From positions 2,170,001 through 2,234,000 of the forward strand of contig OY744472.1 in assembly GCA_963556145.1 (NCBI GenBank): 64,000 bases of DNA, read 5' to 3'. The notes beneath the pieces are model-generated. The model did no database searches. It was not told the origin of the DNA and worked only from the letters and a program-made list of their open reading frames with translations. Below are positions 52,607 through 63,916 of the stretch, one piece after another. This DNA comes from Hygrocybe punicea (lineage: Eukaryota; Basidiomycota; Agaricomycetes; Agaricales; Hygrophoraceae). The position numbers and the translations under genes were made by a program. The first letter of the stretch is position 1. Each line of letters opens with the position of its first letter.

Positions 52607-55163
52607 TCATCCAACCCAAGTTTTCTTGAAAATTTCCACCCTCTCCAAGGCTTTTGCAGCATTTAATTCCCCAGATCTCATAACTTCTGCAAATGCCAGA
52701 AAATCAGAAGGGAAGGAAAGAAATGATCGGTAAATGTCTGATAACAGGAACCCAATAGCCCAAATATCAACCTCAGACCCATGTCCATCGTTAAATACAT
52801 GGGGAGAATGGCAGCGTGCATCAAAATGCTCCACAGCAGTGGTTGGGGGTATGCCAGCATCATCCCAATCAATGAGAAACCATTTTGTCGGATCATCAGG
52901 CCGTTGGATGATGTTTTCCCATCGAATATCTCTGTGAAAAATCGGCTTGGAACCAGCGTGCATCACCTATTGTAAATGTGATCATAAATAGGAGGATCTA
53001 GAGGTCCGGTAGACATACGACAAGAGCTTCAAGTATGCAACTTATGGCCTCAAGAACCTGTCGAATGGTCTTCGGTGGGACATTGATCCCTTTCGGCTCA
53101 AGGAATGCTACAGCGCCGTGATCAGGGTCTGTATACGATAAGGTCATCCGATCAACATTTGGCACGGATTTCGCCTCGAGAAGCTCGTAAATTTTCCGGA
53201 GTCTCATTATCTTTGCGTATCGATCTGTGCCGTGAAAAGTCTTTTTGATATTTGTTCCACACACTTCGATGGTTTTGCCATGTCTACAGCAGGTTTGGAA
53301 CAGATTGATTAACCATAGGTTCGACGAGTATAATAGATTCCCCTACCTCTTTAACGGAACGAATTCTGCCGTGGTACGAATTCCTATCAGGGTCGTAATT
53401 GGCTCAATGAGGGAGCTGAGGTGAATGATCCGTATTATGTTCTTTATTTGTCCGACTCAGGTCCATTCGGGCAATGTCAATGACCAACGGGAATCGTGAG
53501 TGGGAACCCGGACGACAAATAGCGGTTAGTGTGACGACAGATCCTCTTGCATAGTATCCTTCCAAAGAGGGGCCGCATTAATGAGAAGTAAAGTTGCGAC
53601 TTCCAATGGCTTACCCAGAACATATGGCGACGGATCATATGTCCACGTCATTTTGTTGCTGAGTTCAGCCCGGGGATCATCCTTATTGGTAGGCGACTTT
53701 TCCTCCCCCCTGAATGGACAAGTGTTCAAGTATAGGAAGCCGAAGCCCGGTCTCTGGCCAGCATTGCTTGTACGATCGTTACTATCTCGAATTGGTTTGC
53801 CACTAGGGATTAATTTATGCAAAATTCTCCGAATGTTATTGTCCCAAAACGAGATGAATGCTGCCTTGGTTGAGTTATAGTCAGGTGGACTGTCCAACAC
53901 CGCCGGAGAGACCACATGATAGAGGGCCTCGGCACGTTCTTCGTTGTCGACACGAAATAACTTCTCGATATCCTGCTGTCCAACTCGATTGCTCAAATTC
54001 ATCTGAGCAGATAAGAAACCATCAAATCGGTATTGGCTCAGAGGTATCTTGGCACACTCTGGGAGAGGTCGGTTCAAAAATTCACTAAGCTCGTTGACAT
54101 TCGGGATAGATGTGCATGGCAACCAATGCTCAAGAATTGCAGTGGTAACGTCGCGATATTGCAGCGTGGGTTCTTCTGAAATACTCACAATGTGTGATAT
54201 GGAAGTCCAACATCTATTATATGTAAAGAGCAGCACTCACCCATTCGCCTCTTCTTGGCGGCACGATTAGATTCTGCTTGCAATCTTGTGTAAAGTACGC
54301 TTATATCCGCTGTGTCAAGAGTAGATAAAGCAAAGAGTCTCGAGGAAACGGCAGCTCACCCCCTGTGTACCTGGGTCGCTTGCTGCTCCCTTCGTTATCC
54401 AGGAACTCTTCTGGACCACGTTTTCGTCTGATAGCTACAAATTGAACGATATTAGATGGACAAATGGGAACGGCGGGCATATTCAAGACGACGAATCCAG
54501 AATGAAAATAGGGAGTGGCAATCACGAATAAAACACGAGGTGAAGACGGCAACGCAGATGTTGCGGCGTTGGCAACACCAGTTGATAGTGAGATGAGGAG
54601 GCGGTAGCAAGGATAACGGCGAATAAAACGAGGGAGCGAGGCACATGAACATTAACCGAGTAAGGAGAGCAGCAAAAGGGCGGGTCAACAAAGCATGGAC
54701 GTCTGTCAGTGCTTGTAATCTAGAGGAACAGAGATCCACTCACCGGTAGCTGGGGCCTTCACAAATATGTGTACTCTACCATTTTTAGGCTGCTTAGACC
54801 AATAATCAAACACGAACTTCCACTCCTTCAACCGGTGTACGCCTTCATTGTCCTTTGTGAATGCGAGTTTCGCAAGAGAATCTTCATCGAAGGTTTCGAT
54901 ATCGAGATCGACCTTCCAGGGCGTATACAAGTGAGCCACAAAGCCGCTCCCAGACTCTCGAATGAATTTACCTTCAAAAGGACGAGATCTTTGGCGAGAA
55001 TAGCATCCCGAGCAACATTGATGCCCTCCTCCTGAACAAGCCCCTTCAAGGCTATGATTTCGCTATATTTAGAGACAGTGACATCAAACACGGAGCGGTC
55101 GCCTTCGATGAGGCAGGAGAGGTCAAAAAATGTGTTGCTCGAGGAACGATTTTCGTCAAGCAC
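52607..55163 (-). CDS. Crinkler-type N-terminal domain fused to FunK1-like protein kinase (multi-exon, possibly frameshifted)
   Basis: The 5' exon encodes a Crinkler ubiquitin-like header: FFDLSCLIEGDRSVFDVTVS, KGLVQEEG, AKDLVLLK. Exon 2 starts at 54912 (VDLDIETFDEDSLAKLAF) and is followed by KNGRVHIFVKAP. A Lys/Arg-rich linker with NLS-like KRPR and AAKKRR follows. The next block, FWDNNIRRILHKLIP ... GFLYLNTCPFRGEEKSPTNKDDPRAELSNKMTW, typifies fungal Crinkler/FunK1 proteins. The last exons carry the kinase catalytic loop (FHRDIRWENI) and metal-binding DWDDAG, then end KKTWVG. Near 53440-53455 MDLS and IRIIHLSSLIEP lie in different frames with no obvious intron, so a one-base frameshift may have disabled it. 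The start is uncertain: no in-frame ATG opens the first exon, and 55163 is only the frame limit used. Role unknown; relatives are nuclear-acting effectors or intracellular conflict proteins. Confidence 0.72.
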
Positions 55164-56148
55164 AGGCCTGGATGATGACGGGCTTGAACCGGCGCGGAGA
55201 CACCTTTCCCGTTTTCCATCTTGAGAGAGATTATGCTGATAGAGCTGAATGCTGAAGCTGAACGATACTTATACTATGAATGTAGGAACAACATAGGCTG
55301 GTGACAAGGCTTTCGTAGAGAAACTTTTCGACAGAAAGGCTCCTGTGTGGGGACTTGAAATGACCAAATTTGGATGGAAAATGCGGCTCCGCAAACCAAG
55401 GTTCCGATTACTGAGCTCTTATACTTAGCTACTACAAATGGTCCTCTCTTCTGATGTGGTCCTTATCATTGTAGGGTTATCCAACATTCCAGACATTCTC
55501 TATTTCGTTAATGAAACCTTTGTATCTCCAAGATCGCATTCATCTTCCCCCCAGCTGCTGTGCTCCTCATGGCAGGTTGCGGTTTTGATTTTCTCGTCAA
55601 CATCCTTCTTACTTTGTTGCGTATCGTTTCTTTATCACATCTACGTATACTCAGTGACTGTCGCGATTCCTACATAGCGTTTTAGGCTTCTTTCCAGGTC
55701 ACATTGTACGTTCAACGTACAAAGTTCTTCCATTCCTAAATATACAGATTTAACAAAACCTATTTCTCCATTAGCATGCATTCTGGCTCATTTACCGGCT
55801 GATAAAAGCGAGAGAACGGTACGGACGTGGCGGTTATCACTGTGCGTCCTTTTCCGCACATCGTCCATGATGTATTATTGCTAATGACGGAAACGTTGTG
55901 GGATGTGCAGACATTGGTAGTGGGCATTATGTACCAAATGGAGGGGTGATCTACGTAGATACCAACGCTAACCGGAGGAAATCGAAGCGTTGAGCCATTT
56001 GGAGTTTCGCTTTCTATTTTGTATCCTATTTGGTGTCCATTATATGCATCGAAGTCCAGTGAGTGGTTGGTAGGATCTGGACGACGGAACGGTTACTCTT
56101 GCCTACTTAGTAGACTAGAATAGAGCGCAGGAACAAACACGGAAAGGA
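55164..56148. other. Intergenic, no convincing gene
   Basis: It contains the 5' region of the Crinkler/kinase gene (a TATACT-rich area near 55268) and the 3' flank of the EF-hand gene. A short hydrophobic frame at 55438-55677 lacks support. Confidence 0.4.
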
Positions 56149-57274
56149 TCAAGCCATCTTCGCGGCGATCATCATCCGCTCGAAGTCTGTGAGATTCATT
56201 GCTTTGTCGGTTGAAGTTGAGAATGCCTCCAGCATCTCGACGATCTTGATAAGAATGTTGAGTCGGATGCGTGAAAAATGGATAGAAGATGTAAAGGCAA
56301 ATTTCAGGGAACGCACTCACCTCCTCGGCTTTGATTTTTTCCTTGAGGATCTTGGCTACTCTTGTGATATCCTTGATCATGATCTTCTTTCCATCCAACT
56401 CCTCCGAGTCCACGGGTATGTCTGGAAAAAACAATGCGAACGCACGTCGGCACTCCAGAGTTTGCCGAGACGTGAGTTTGCGTGGGGTATCATGAGAAGG
56501 AACTGGTGAGGTTGATACGGGGACACTTCGTGAGGATTTAAATCTGGTGCCGGATTTGCGACGCTCTTCGAGATATTCCTCGTCAGAACCGTCGTCTTCA
56601 TCGTCTTCGGCGCTAGATTCAGCGAACGGTTCATCTTCATATTGGTATTCATCGCTTTCCGGGTCGGGTTCAATGTCGTAATCCGAGTCACCATTTACTC
56701 CTTCGCCTTGGTTCGCGGGTATGATTGAGCTGGGTTCGAGAAGCACAGCACAAACTGCTCTCCAGTCATCTCTACTGACCATTTGCTCCTGTTCCGGTTC
56801 CTGCTCATTCGGTGAATGTTGGCGAGAACCAAGGAGGGAACGCGAAGTCCAGCCTGAAGCGGCGTTGTGGAAAACGGAGAGGACTTCCTCGTCATCGGGC
56901 TGAAGATCGAGGATCTGCAAGGCAGCCGGGATACATGATAGAGGAATGTGGGTGGGTTTGGGTGAGGACGTGGACTCAGAGGACGCGCTAGAAGCTGCGG
57001 GTGCGTCAAATTCGAGGTCTTGTCCTCCAAGGAACCCTCCAGGCTGATATCCTAAGCCATCGTCGTCGCCATCGAGGAGAAAGCCCGCTTGGGTGTCTTC
57101 GATGATGAATCCAGCGGATGCTGCCAGCGTTTCGGCATCACCATTCGAGATTCGCCGCTTTTTGGGGTTCGACCCCGAGAAGTTGTTGTTAGGGCCACAC
57201 GCGGTGTTGAAGGCTTCTTCTATCTGACGCCTGGTGGTCGCTGGTAGTGTCAAGAAGCTGGTGTCGGATGTCAT
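56149..57274 (-). CDS. EF-hand-like acidic nuclear protein
   Basis: Exon 1 is 57274-56321 (318 codons) and exon 2 is 56244-56149 (31 codons plus stop), joined in frame across a GTGAGT...AAG intron, giving 349 residues. The N-terminus has TTRRQIEEAFNTAC and an NLS-like NPKKRRIS. Next come ALQILDLQPDDEEVLSVF, a DDWRAVCAVLLEP block and a long acidic Asp/Glu stretch. The C-terminal half reads LECRRAFALFFPDIPVDSEE ... IMIKDITRVAKILKEKIKAE, then IVEMLEAFSTSTDKAMNLTD and FERMMIAAKMA, laid out like a pair of calmodulin/centrin-type EF-hands. The canonical Asp positions of the calcium loop are largely absent, so it may not bind calcium. A role in DNA repair or centrin-like complexes is conceivable but unproven. 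Confidence 0.65.
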
Positions 57275-57564
57275 CCAGAAAATTGAGATTTTGAGAATCC
57301 TTCGAATTCCTTATATAGACTTTGGATTTTTATTTTATTACACTTGCAAGGTATTTTTTGGTCTCCAGTAAGCTCTACGAATACTAGCGCGGGGAGAAAC
57401 CTTTATTGTAGGCAAAGCTCCTGCCCTATACCGCCCTATATTCCCGGACTGATACAGTAGGATATGTAACCTGGATAAAAACACTCTATTGCATTCCGAC
57501 ATCAAACAGCACCGACTTTTCGTTGTCTTTGTCACTCAACCTCGTCCCCCCCGCTCCGCATAAC
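57275..57564. other. Intergenic between EF-hand gene promoter and FET3 3' end
   Basis: 290 bp with a TATATA-type element near 57310. No gene. Confidence 0.5.
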
Positions 57565-60131
57565 TCACGACTTCCGAGCCACCAACCGGGCCAGACCAAA
57601 GAACCGCCCTCTTTGTTCCCTAGCCTCGATCGTCCTTCTCACCTCTCGCTCTATCTCCTCATCCGATCCTTGTCCCCGGAACGAATACCACACTACAGCG
57701 GCCATCCCAAACACAGCCGAAAGAACGCACCTAATGCCCAACGCACAAGAAGGAAAGACAATAAAACCATGGATCGGTCAATCCCAAAATGCAACGTGAC
57801 AAGAAGAAAAAAACTCACCCTGCCATCGCACCGATTCCCTTTGGGTGCCAACCCAACTTTTGCGGGTATGGCCCCAGAACGAGACCCTGGAGGTCCGTCG
57901 TAGACGCGTGCCCTGCTGCATTCCCAGAAATTGGCTTTCCGAGTGCTTTGCACTGGTCATACAGCGCTTGCGGAACGGCGTTACGCTCCTGTGCAACGAG
58001 CGGCGCTTCAATGAGTTGGATGGCCAGTCCTGCTTCGAGGTGCCATTCGATGTGACCTGGATTGGATTCCAATCCGGATGTGTGTCAATGTCAGTTTGGC
58101 TCCCGAGCGAACAGGTGTAAATGAGGGGGAGAACGCACAATGGAAGAGCCAAACACCCGGATTATCCGCGATGACGCGTAGAGTGACCGAGTTCATGGAA
58201 GGTACTTGGACAGTATCGCGGCGCATAGGGTTAGGTTGGCCTTCGATGAGCGGCGGGTTGAGTATCGGGTCATTGCAGGTGTAATTCTGTGCGCGGTTTA
58301 CGATTGCCATTTTATGTCCATGCAGGTGACTACGGTCACCAGGAAGGGGGCGGAGGGGGGGGTTAGCAGAACAGCTATACGGAACCATTTAGGCACGACA
58401 CTCACAATGGATGCTTCCCGGCATCGCCATTCTTTAACACAATGTCAACCACATCGAAGGGCTCCACCACGAAGGACAGAGGGCCGTACGCGTCAGCCAC
58501 GGTCGCATTGGACCCGAGGCTGAGCTCGGAAAGTATGGCGGGCACAAGCGGCGGGTTGTACGTGACCTGGTTGAACATCGCGTGGTTCGTCCCGTCGCCC
58601 ATCGTGTCGAATGACACCTCGAGTTCGATGGTTCGTGTGGCCGGCGGGGGCTGCATGACTGCAGGGATGGGCACCAGCGCAGTGTCATTCACGTCGTGGT
58701 ACGTTTCGACCAAGCCCAGGTCCGTCAATGGTGCGGAGGCATTGTAGGTTATCGAGGACGTGACGTCTGTGTGTGGGTGTTACAAGTCAGCGGCGTGAGG
58801 GTGAGGAGGAGAAAGGGCATACTTGGGTTCAGTTTAGGGGGAATCTGGTCGAACATGACCGCATCCATGTTTGCGTGGATGGCCCAATTTGCAGAGGTGT
58901 CGTTGCGTGCCGTGACGAGGACCGAGTACCGTTGAGCTACGGTGATGCTGATCAAGTCGATCGAGTACTCCTCCACGTCCGTCTGTTATAACATCACAGG
59001 ACCGGTCAGCACGCATGCGCCGGAAGATGAGGAGCGCAAGAGACAAACCCCATCAGCTTCAATAATGCGCATGTCGTGCCCGTCGATCCAAAAGAAGAAG
59101 GCAGCGAAGGCGCTTGTGTTGACAATGCGCAAACGATATGTCTTGCCTGGCACAAAAGGGAGTGTCGCGTTCTCGTTGAAGCCTACGGCAGAAGTCACTT
59201 TCGACGGGGTACGGCCCAGGACAGGGGGCAGATACGTGGCGTTGTGAACGAAGTACATGAGCGCAGAATCTGTCGTGGTTGTTGTTGCGTGCGGTTAATG
59301 TATGGTGAAGCTTGGAGACAAGACGTACCAGGAACGGGTTCCGCGCCGCCAGGGTTCGCGATGCTGATGAATTGTTTGAGGAGGACGTCATGCTCGTTGT
59401 GATACCAGTCCCCAAGGACGACGGTGTATTCGTCATCATAGGCGTGGACCTCTTTCGGTGGATGTATAACAATGGGGCTGCGAAGGCCGTCGACGTATTG
59501 ACCCTAGGGAGCGTAAGTGAGTAAGAAAGGCGCTCGGTTGCGTCAAATGGGGCAGGGATGGACGTAATAGAGCGTGACGTACAGCCGAGTGTGCGTGCAC
59601 CCAATAGGTTCCCCACTGGCCAGAAGTGTCTACAGGAACGACATAGTCGAATGTCGAACCGGGCGGGATACCACTACAATCAATAAGCTCAAGCCGTTTG
59701 TTCGTCGGGGAGCGACGATGAACGTACCACTGGCTAACGCCCATGGCACCGTCCATCCAGGATGTGGAGTTGAAGAACATGCCATGATGATGCAAGGTTG
59801 CAGGCTGATCCAGCGAATTTGTTGCATGCACTAGGAGGGAGTCTGTTGTTTTCATCTCAATTGGCGGGGGTCTGCGGGATGAGTCAGTAATATGATAAAA
59901 TTCACACTGGTCGCACAGAAAATCGGATCCCAGGCAAGTGCCACCGCATAATAGCTCGTAAAACTGTAATACGCACGGCCAAGTACCGTTGACACCTATG
60001 ACACGACGCTGAAACAAGCCGTCCGGGTTAGCGTCCTGGACAAAAGTCAAGTTCCACCATATTTCATGCACGCCAGCCAGGGCTGGGGCTGCAGCTGTGA
60101 GGAGGGCAAGTAGGCTGAATGGGTACCGCAT
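57565..60131 (-). CDS. FET3: Ferroxidase, multicopper oxidase of the Fet3 type
   Basis: ATG at 60131 opens a signal peptide ([20 protein letters not shown]), then [25 protein letters not shown]...CGCAG intron lies after GVNGTWP. Copper-binding blocks appear in order: [40 protein letters not shown] and [15 protein letters not shown]. These supply the type 1 and trinuclear ligands, so the enzyme looks catalytically complete. [20 protein letters not shown] and [12 protein letters not shown] are typical Fet3 regions. A final exon gives one transmembrane helix ([15 protein letters not shown]) and a charged cytosolic tail ending ARLVARKS. Fet3 oxidises Fe2+ and passes Fe3+ to the permease Ftr1 at the plasma membrane. 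The gene is head-to-head with FTR1. Roughly seven short introns are inferred; exact edges are approximate. Confidence 0.92.
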
Positions 60132-60222
60132 GAGGGGGAGAGGGAGGGAGGGAGGGGGGCTGAGGGTCGGGGTAGGAAGGTCGGTTTCCTTTAAGAGATG
60201 TTTTCGGAACAGCGAAATTTTA

Positions 60223-60339
60223 ATCTGATAAAAATAATTCGGACTCAGCTGTCAGTGGCAATCTGATACAGGGACGAGATTATCTGATAAATCAAAACGG
60301 CGTTTCCTTATCAGATAAGGCCCTTTCTTTATCAGATGA
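60223..60339. promoter_or_regulatory. Cluster of GATA-factor iron-regulatory sites in the shared FET3/FTR1 promoter
   Basis: Three perfect ATCWGATAA sites are seen at 60223-60231 (ATCTGATAA), 60282-60290 (ATCTGATAA) and 60310-60318 (ATCAGATAA). Two 8-of-9 variants lie at 60261-60269 (ATCTGATAC) and 60331-60339 (ATCAGATGA). ATCWGATAA is the established recognition sequence of fungal iron-responsive GATA repressors (SREA/URBS1/Sfu1/SRE family). All five lie in the 292-bp gap between the divergent start codons, so one factor could control both genes. Confidence 0.85.
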
Positions 60340-60423
60340 CTTTTTCCCGTCATTTTCTCGTCCACTTAAACACCTGCCCTCCCCCCCCCTCCTCCCCCCT
60401 TCCATCCGCACCCCCACTGCACG

Positions 60424-61970
60424 ATGACACGAAACCTCTTCTCCATCCCCATCTTCCTCATTGTTTTTCGTGAGACCCTTGAGGCGGCCATCATCGTCTC
60501 CGTCCTCCTTGGCCTCGTCCAGCAAATCATAAATGCAAACTATGGCCATCCATCTGACACCACGTCCGCCAGTGCACGCAATACAGATGAAATGGAGAAG
60601 ACTTCGGAGCCAGGTGTAGAGATCGTCGACGGACCAGCCCAACGCAGGAGGCTCACTCGAAAGCTTAGGATTCAAGTAATTTACACTTCCTAGTCCTTAT
60701 TACTTCGCCACTCACTCATACCGCCAGGTGTTCCTCGGTGCGGGGTCCGGTCTTTTTGTCGCCCTCGCTATAGGTGCCGCCTTCATCGCTGTGTGGTTCA
60801 CCAAGGCGTCCAACCTGTGGGCCAAATCAGAGGCACTCTGGGAAGGTGTGCATTGCGTTCCTGCTCTTTTCTGTTCTGATTCCATACACCTACAGGTATA
60901 TTTGAGCTAGTCGCATCACTCATGATTTTTGTCATGGGGATAACTATGCTCAAAATGGATCGCGCAAAGGCCAAATGGCGCATCAAGCTCGAACGCGCCT
61001 TTAACGGCAAACGTATGTTCTCGCAACTCCAACCATCTTGCCTTGAGGCTAACTGAATCTTGTTCTAGACGTCGATGGTAAGACTAAGATCGGCAAGTGG
61101 GTCCTCTTCTTTCTACCTTTCATCACAGTCCTCCGCGAAGGTATGATCCGGTTCATGTGTATGCTCGTATATTAATACAATTTGATTTCACAATAGGCGT
61201 CGAAGCAGTCGTATTCGTCGGCGGCGTCTCCCTCGGCCAGCCAGCAACTTCCATCCCAATCGCCACTGTCGCTGGCCTCATCTGTGGACTCGTCTGTGGG
61301 TTCTTGATTTACCAGTTTGCAAGTCGGAGCAGTACGCAACTCTTCCACGCACCTCCCACTCCATACTAACGAACTTTCTTCTCTCGCAGCCCTCACCATC
61401 TTCTTGATCCTCATGACCAACCTCCTCCTCCTGATCGGTGCCGGCCTCTTCTCGCGTGCCATTGGGGCCTTCCAGCAGCATATGTTCAATGTCCTCCTGG
61501 GCGCTGATGTTGACGATTCAGGTGGAACTGGTCCGGGGTCGTACAACGTGCGCGGGAATGTGTGGCACCTTGACTGCTGCTCACCAGAGAACAAGAGAGT
61601 CGCTTCCGGATGGACGATATTCAACTCGGTGCTAGGGTGGACCAACAACGCCACGCGTGAGTCTGTTCTCTCCCTCCCCCCTCTCCAGTGTTCTATTCTC
61701 GGCTGGTGGTCAATGTTCCTGTTTGCTGATAGTAGCTTGTCTAATATCCAGTTGGGACGATATTGGGGTATGTATTTTACTGGCTCGCGGTGGTGGTTAC
61801 TCTCGTGTACTTGAAGTTTGCGGAGGTATACAATTGTTCTTGTGTACTCTCTAGCTTCTCATCTGCAACTTCTACAGGGTCGCACGAAAATCCTCGGCAG
61901 GGAGTCAGCCACAGGTGTGCGCCGTCGACAAGCGGACGTCGAGTCTCCTTCAGACGTAGAAACCACTTGA
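60424..61970 (+). CDS. FTR1: High-affinity iron permease
   Basis: ATG at 60424 begins MTRNLFSIPIFLIVFRETLE; TGA at 61970. Five or six short introns separate exons carrying VFLGAGSGLFVALAIGAAF, FELVASLMIFVMGITMLKMD, WVLFFLPFITVLREGVEAVV, LTIFLILMTNLLLLIGAGLF and WLAVVVTLVYLKFAEGRT. Both iron-binding REXXE motifs, RETLE in helix 1 and REGVE in helix 4, are intact, and the predicted helices fit the seven-helix permease. The CCSPENK segment before the last helix is typical of fungal Ftr1. It forms a complex with Fet3, importing the Fe3+ the oxidase produces. The C-terminal tail is hydrophilic and ends DVESPSDVETT. Divergent from FET3 with shared GATA sites. Confidence in identity is very high, in exact exon edges moderate. 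Confidence 0.93.
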
Positions 61971-62771
61971 AGTGGTTTTGCACGAAAAATGCAAAACGCA
62001 ACGGTAATGAGCTTTTGTAAATGAACGGTAAAACACCAGCATAATAGATATGTAGAGAAATACATGTATCTAAACGCATAGTTATCATCATTTGGAATAA
62101 AATGAAGGAGCGATATTGACATTCTTTTCTCGCATAACATTGTACGCATTCTGCGTAGAAGATATTCTTTGGCAACACGATCCGAGTCTGGCCATACTAA
62201 TTCCGATCCTTGGCAAACGGATTACGTGGCAGAGTAGGCCGCATAATGACAATAGCCGTGTCCCCACGAGGTCCCATGAGAACAGGGGTGGTGATGCATG
62301 TGAAGAATCCATGATTGTTGGGCTTTCGCCAAGAGAAAACAAGAACCCAGATTATTGAACCCTCGGAATCGGGTTTCGTGTTTTGTGTGAAACGGGTACG
62401 TTATCACAAGGTTTGCGTGTTTTTAGGCGACAGTGACAGAGCAAGTCATAAGGGGGTCGGTGGGGTAGTACCTGATAAGACACGAGGTGTTGCAGTTCCT
62501 GGAAAACCGCCTCGCGCGGTGAGATATACACCACGGTAGCCAGCAGGATCAACGGGTTTGGGACGATCTTGTTTCGATATCCGTTGACAAAAGAAAAGGA
62601 AGAAGAAAAAACATGAGGGTACGCTGTACTTGTGAGAGGATGTAAAGAATGAGTCACTCCGGTTTTTGCAATGGTGGGTGGTTGAGAAGACCACGTCAGT
62701 GACTTGTGTCATAATCAAGCCCCTAAAAGGCCTAAAACCTTAACTAGCCTACAACTAACTTACCACTCGCA
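61971..62771. other. Intergenic, no gene seen
   Basis: FTR1 3' flank and promoter of the next gene. Small overlapping frames have no domain content. Confidence 0.5.
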
Positions 62772-63566
62772 ATGCACGAATTTGACGTGATAAAGGCTCT
62801 CAACACAAGACCGTCCGCTCCGTTGAGTCCAGGCGTCTTTCTCCTCAATAAATTCAATTTGGCCGCAGCTTGGGCAGCTCAGAATCTCCGTCCAAAGCTG
62901 CCCGTTGAAACATGGGGGAATATAATCCAATTTGTTGTATCCGCCAATGCCGCCGAATACGTTGCCGTCATTCAGATAGAATCGGACGTCACCGATTCTT
63001 TGTTCTTTCGAATGGTTCATCTCCCACAACGGTCGTTTCCCGGGCAAGAGTACGTGACAGAATACGAGTTGTTTCTGGCAGATGTCCGTGCAGTCAACCA
63101 CGGGGACTTGTCACTCCAGATAACGAACAAGACCTACCGCATACCTTCCTCCCTCGCTAACTCGTGGGACCGAATAACCTCACCGTTGCGAGCCCAGAAC
63201 ATCTGCCATCCAACTCGACTTGCCATTCTGTGTACCGATGTCGACGTCCCTGACACAATTTCATACATCTTCGGCGGAGAATGCGACTTTTGTGAAGTAG
63301 GAACTCGCACCATATGCCCAGGCTGTACTGGCGGCAGATCGGAACGATTTGATGCTTTTATGGGATGCGGAGTAGATCTTGCTTGTCCCGTATGTCTGGG
63401 GTACAATTTCTGTCAAGCAGACCGGGCAGTACTCGAGGAATATTACTGGGGAAAAATGCCGAGAGACGTGCAGATGGGGAGAAGGGAGCGGTGGAACAAG
63501 AGATTTGAGGAGTTGAGTTATCCGGAGATAACATGGCAAGCGATTGAGAACTCGGACGAAAAGTAG
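62772..63566 (+). CDS. Hypothetical F-box-like, Cys-rich protein
   Basis: Single-exon ORF of 264 residues from ATG 62772. An F-box-like helix (RPKLPVETWGNIIQFVVSAN) lies near residue 40. The middle (EYVTEYELFLADVRAVN; KTYRIPSSLANSWDRI) has no recognised domain. The C-terminal part has paired Cys motifs (CDFC ... CPGC ... CGVDLACPVC ... FC), spaced as for zinc binding, and a charged end. Fungal genomes hold many such F-box-like orphans. If the F-box is real, it would recruit substrates to an SCF ubiquitin ligase, but that is inference. No signal peptide. Confidence 0.6.
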   Translation: MHEFDVIKALNTRPSAPLSPGVFLLNKFNLAAAWAAQNLRPKLPVETWGNIIQFVVSANAAEYVAVIQIESDVTDSLFFRMVHLPQRSFPGQEYVTEYELFLADVRAVNHGDLSLQITNKTYRIPSSLANSWDRITSPLRAQNICHPTRLAILCTDVDVPDTISYIFGGECDFCEVGTRTICPGCTGGRSERFDAFMGCGVDLACPVCLGYNFCQADRAVLEEYYWGKMPRDVQMGRRERWNKRFEELSYPEITWQAIENSDEK

Positions 63567-63916
63567 TTAGACTTTTCAGACTAGTACTAGTAAAATTCTC
63601 CCGCTCGTGCGCTATAACAATTCATGTACATCATTTCAGCCATCCAGCATACACATTGAAGTTCCTCTTGCAAGTTCAACGAACCACATCACTGAGTGCA
63701 TGTTCTGTAGTCATCGCCTTGGCTTCAAGTTGGTCTTCCAAGGAGCCATTAGTCACGGTGACTCGACAGGAAGACCCGGCAATTGTAGATCTGGCTCAAA
63801 ACTTGTATTCATTTCGTCATTCCTGAGCATCACTTGCGAATGCAAGCCAGTCAAGGAGTGTCTATATAAAGATGTGGCTTGGGGTTATCGAGCGCTAAAT
63901 GAATAACCATATGCTC
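63567..63916. other. Intergenic, no gene seen
   Basis: 3' flank of the Cys-rich gene. A 99-codon frame here lacks domain content. Confidence 0.4.

Noticed and set aside
55438..55677. Small hydrophobic ORF as a membrane peptide gene
   Set aside because: No ATG-context, splice or homology support; it is likely chance in T-rich sequence.
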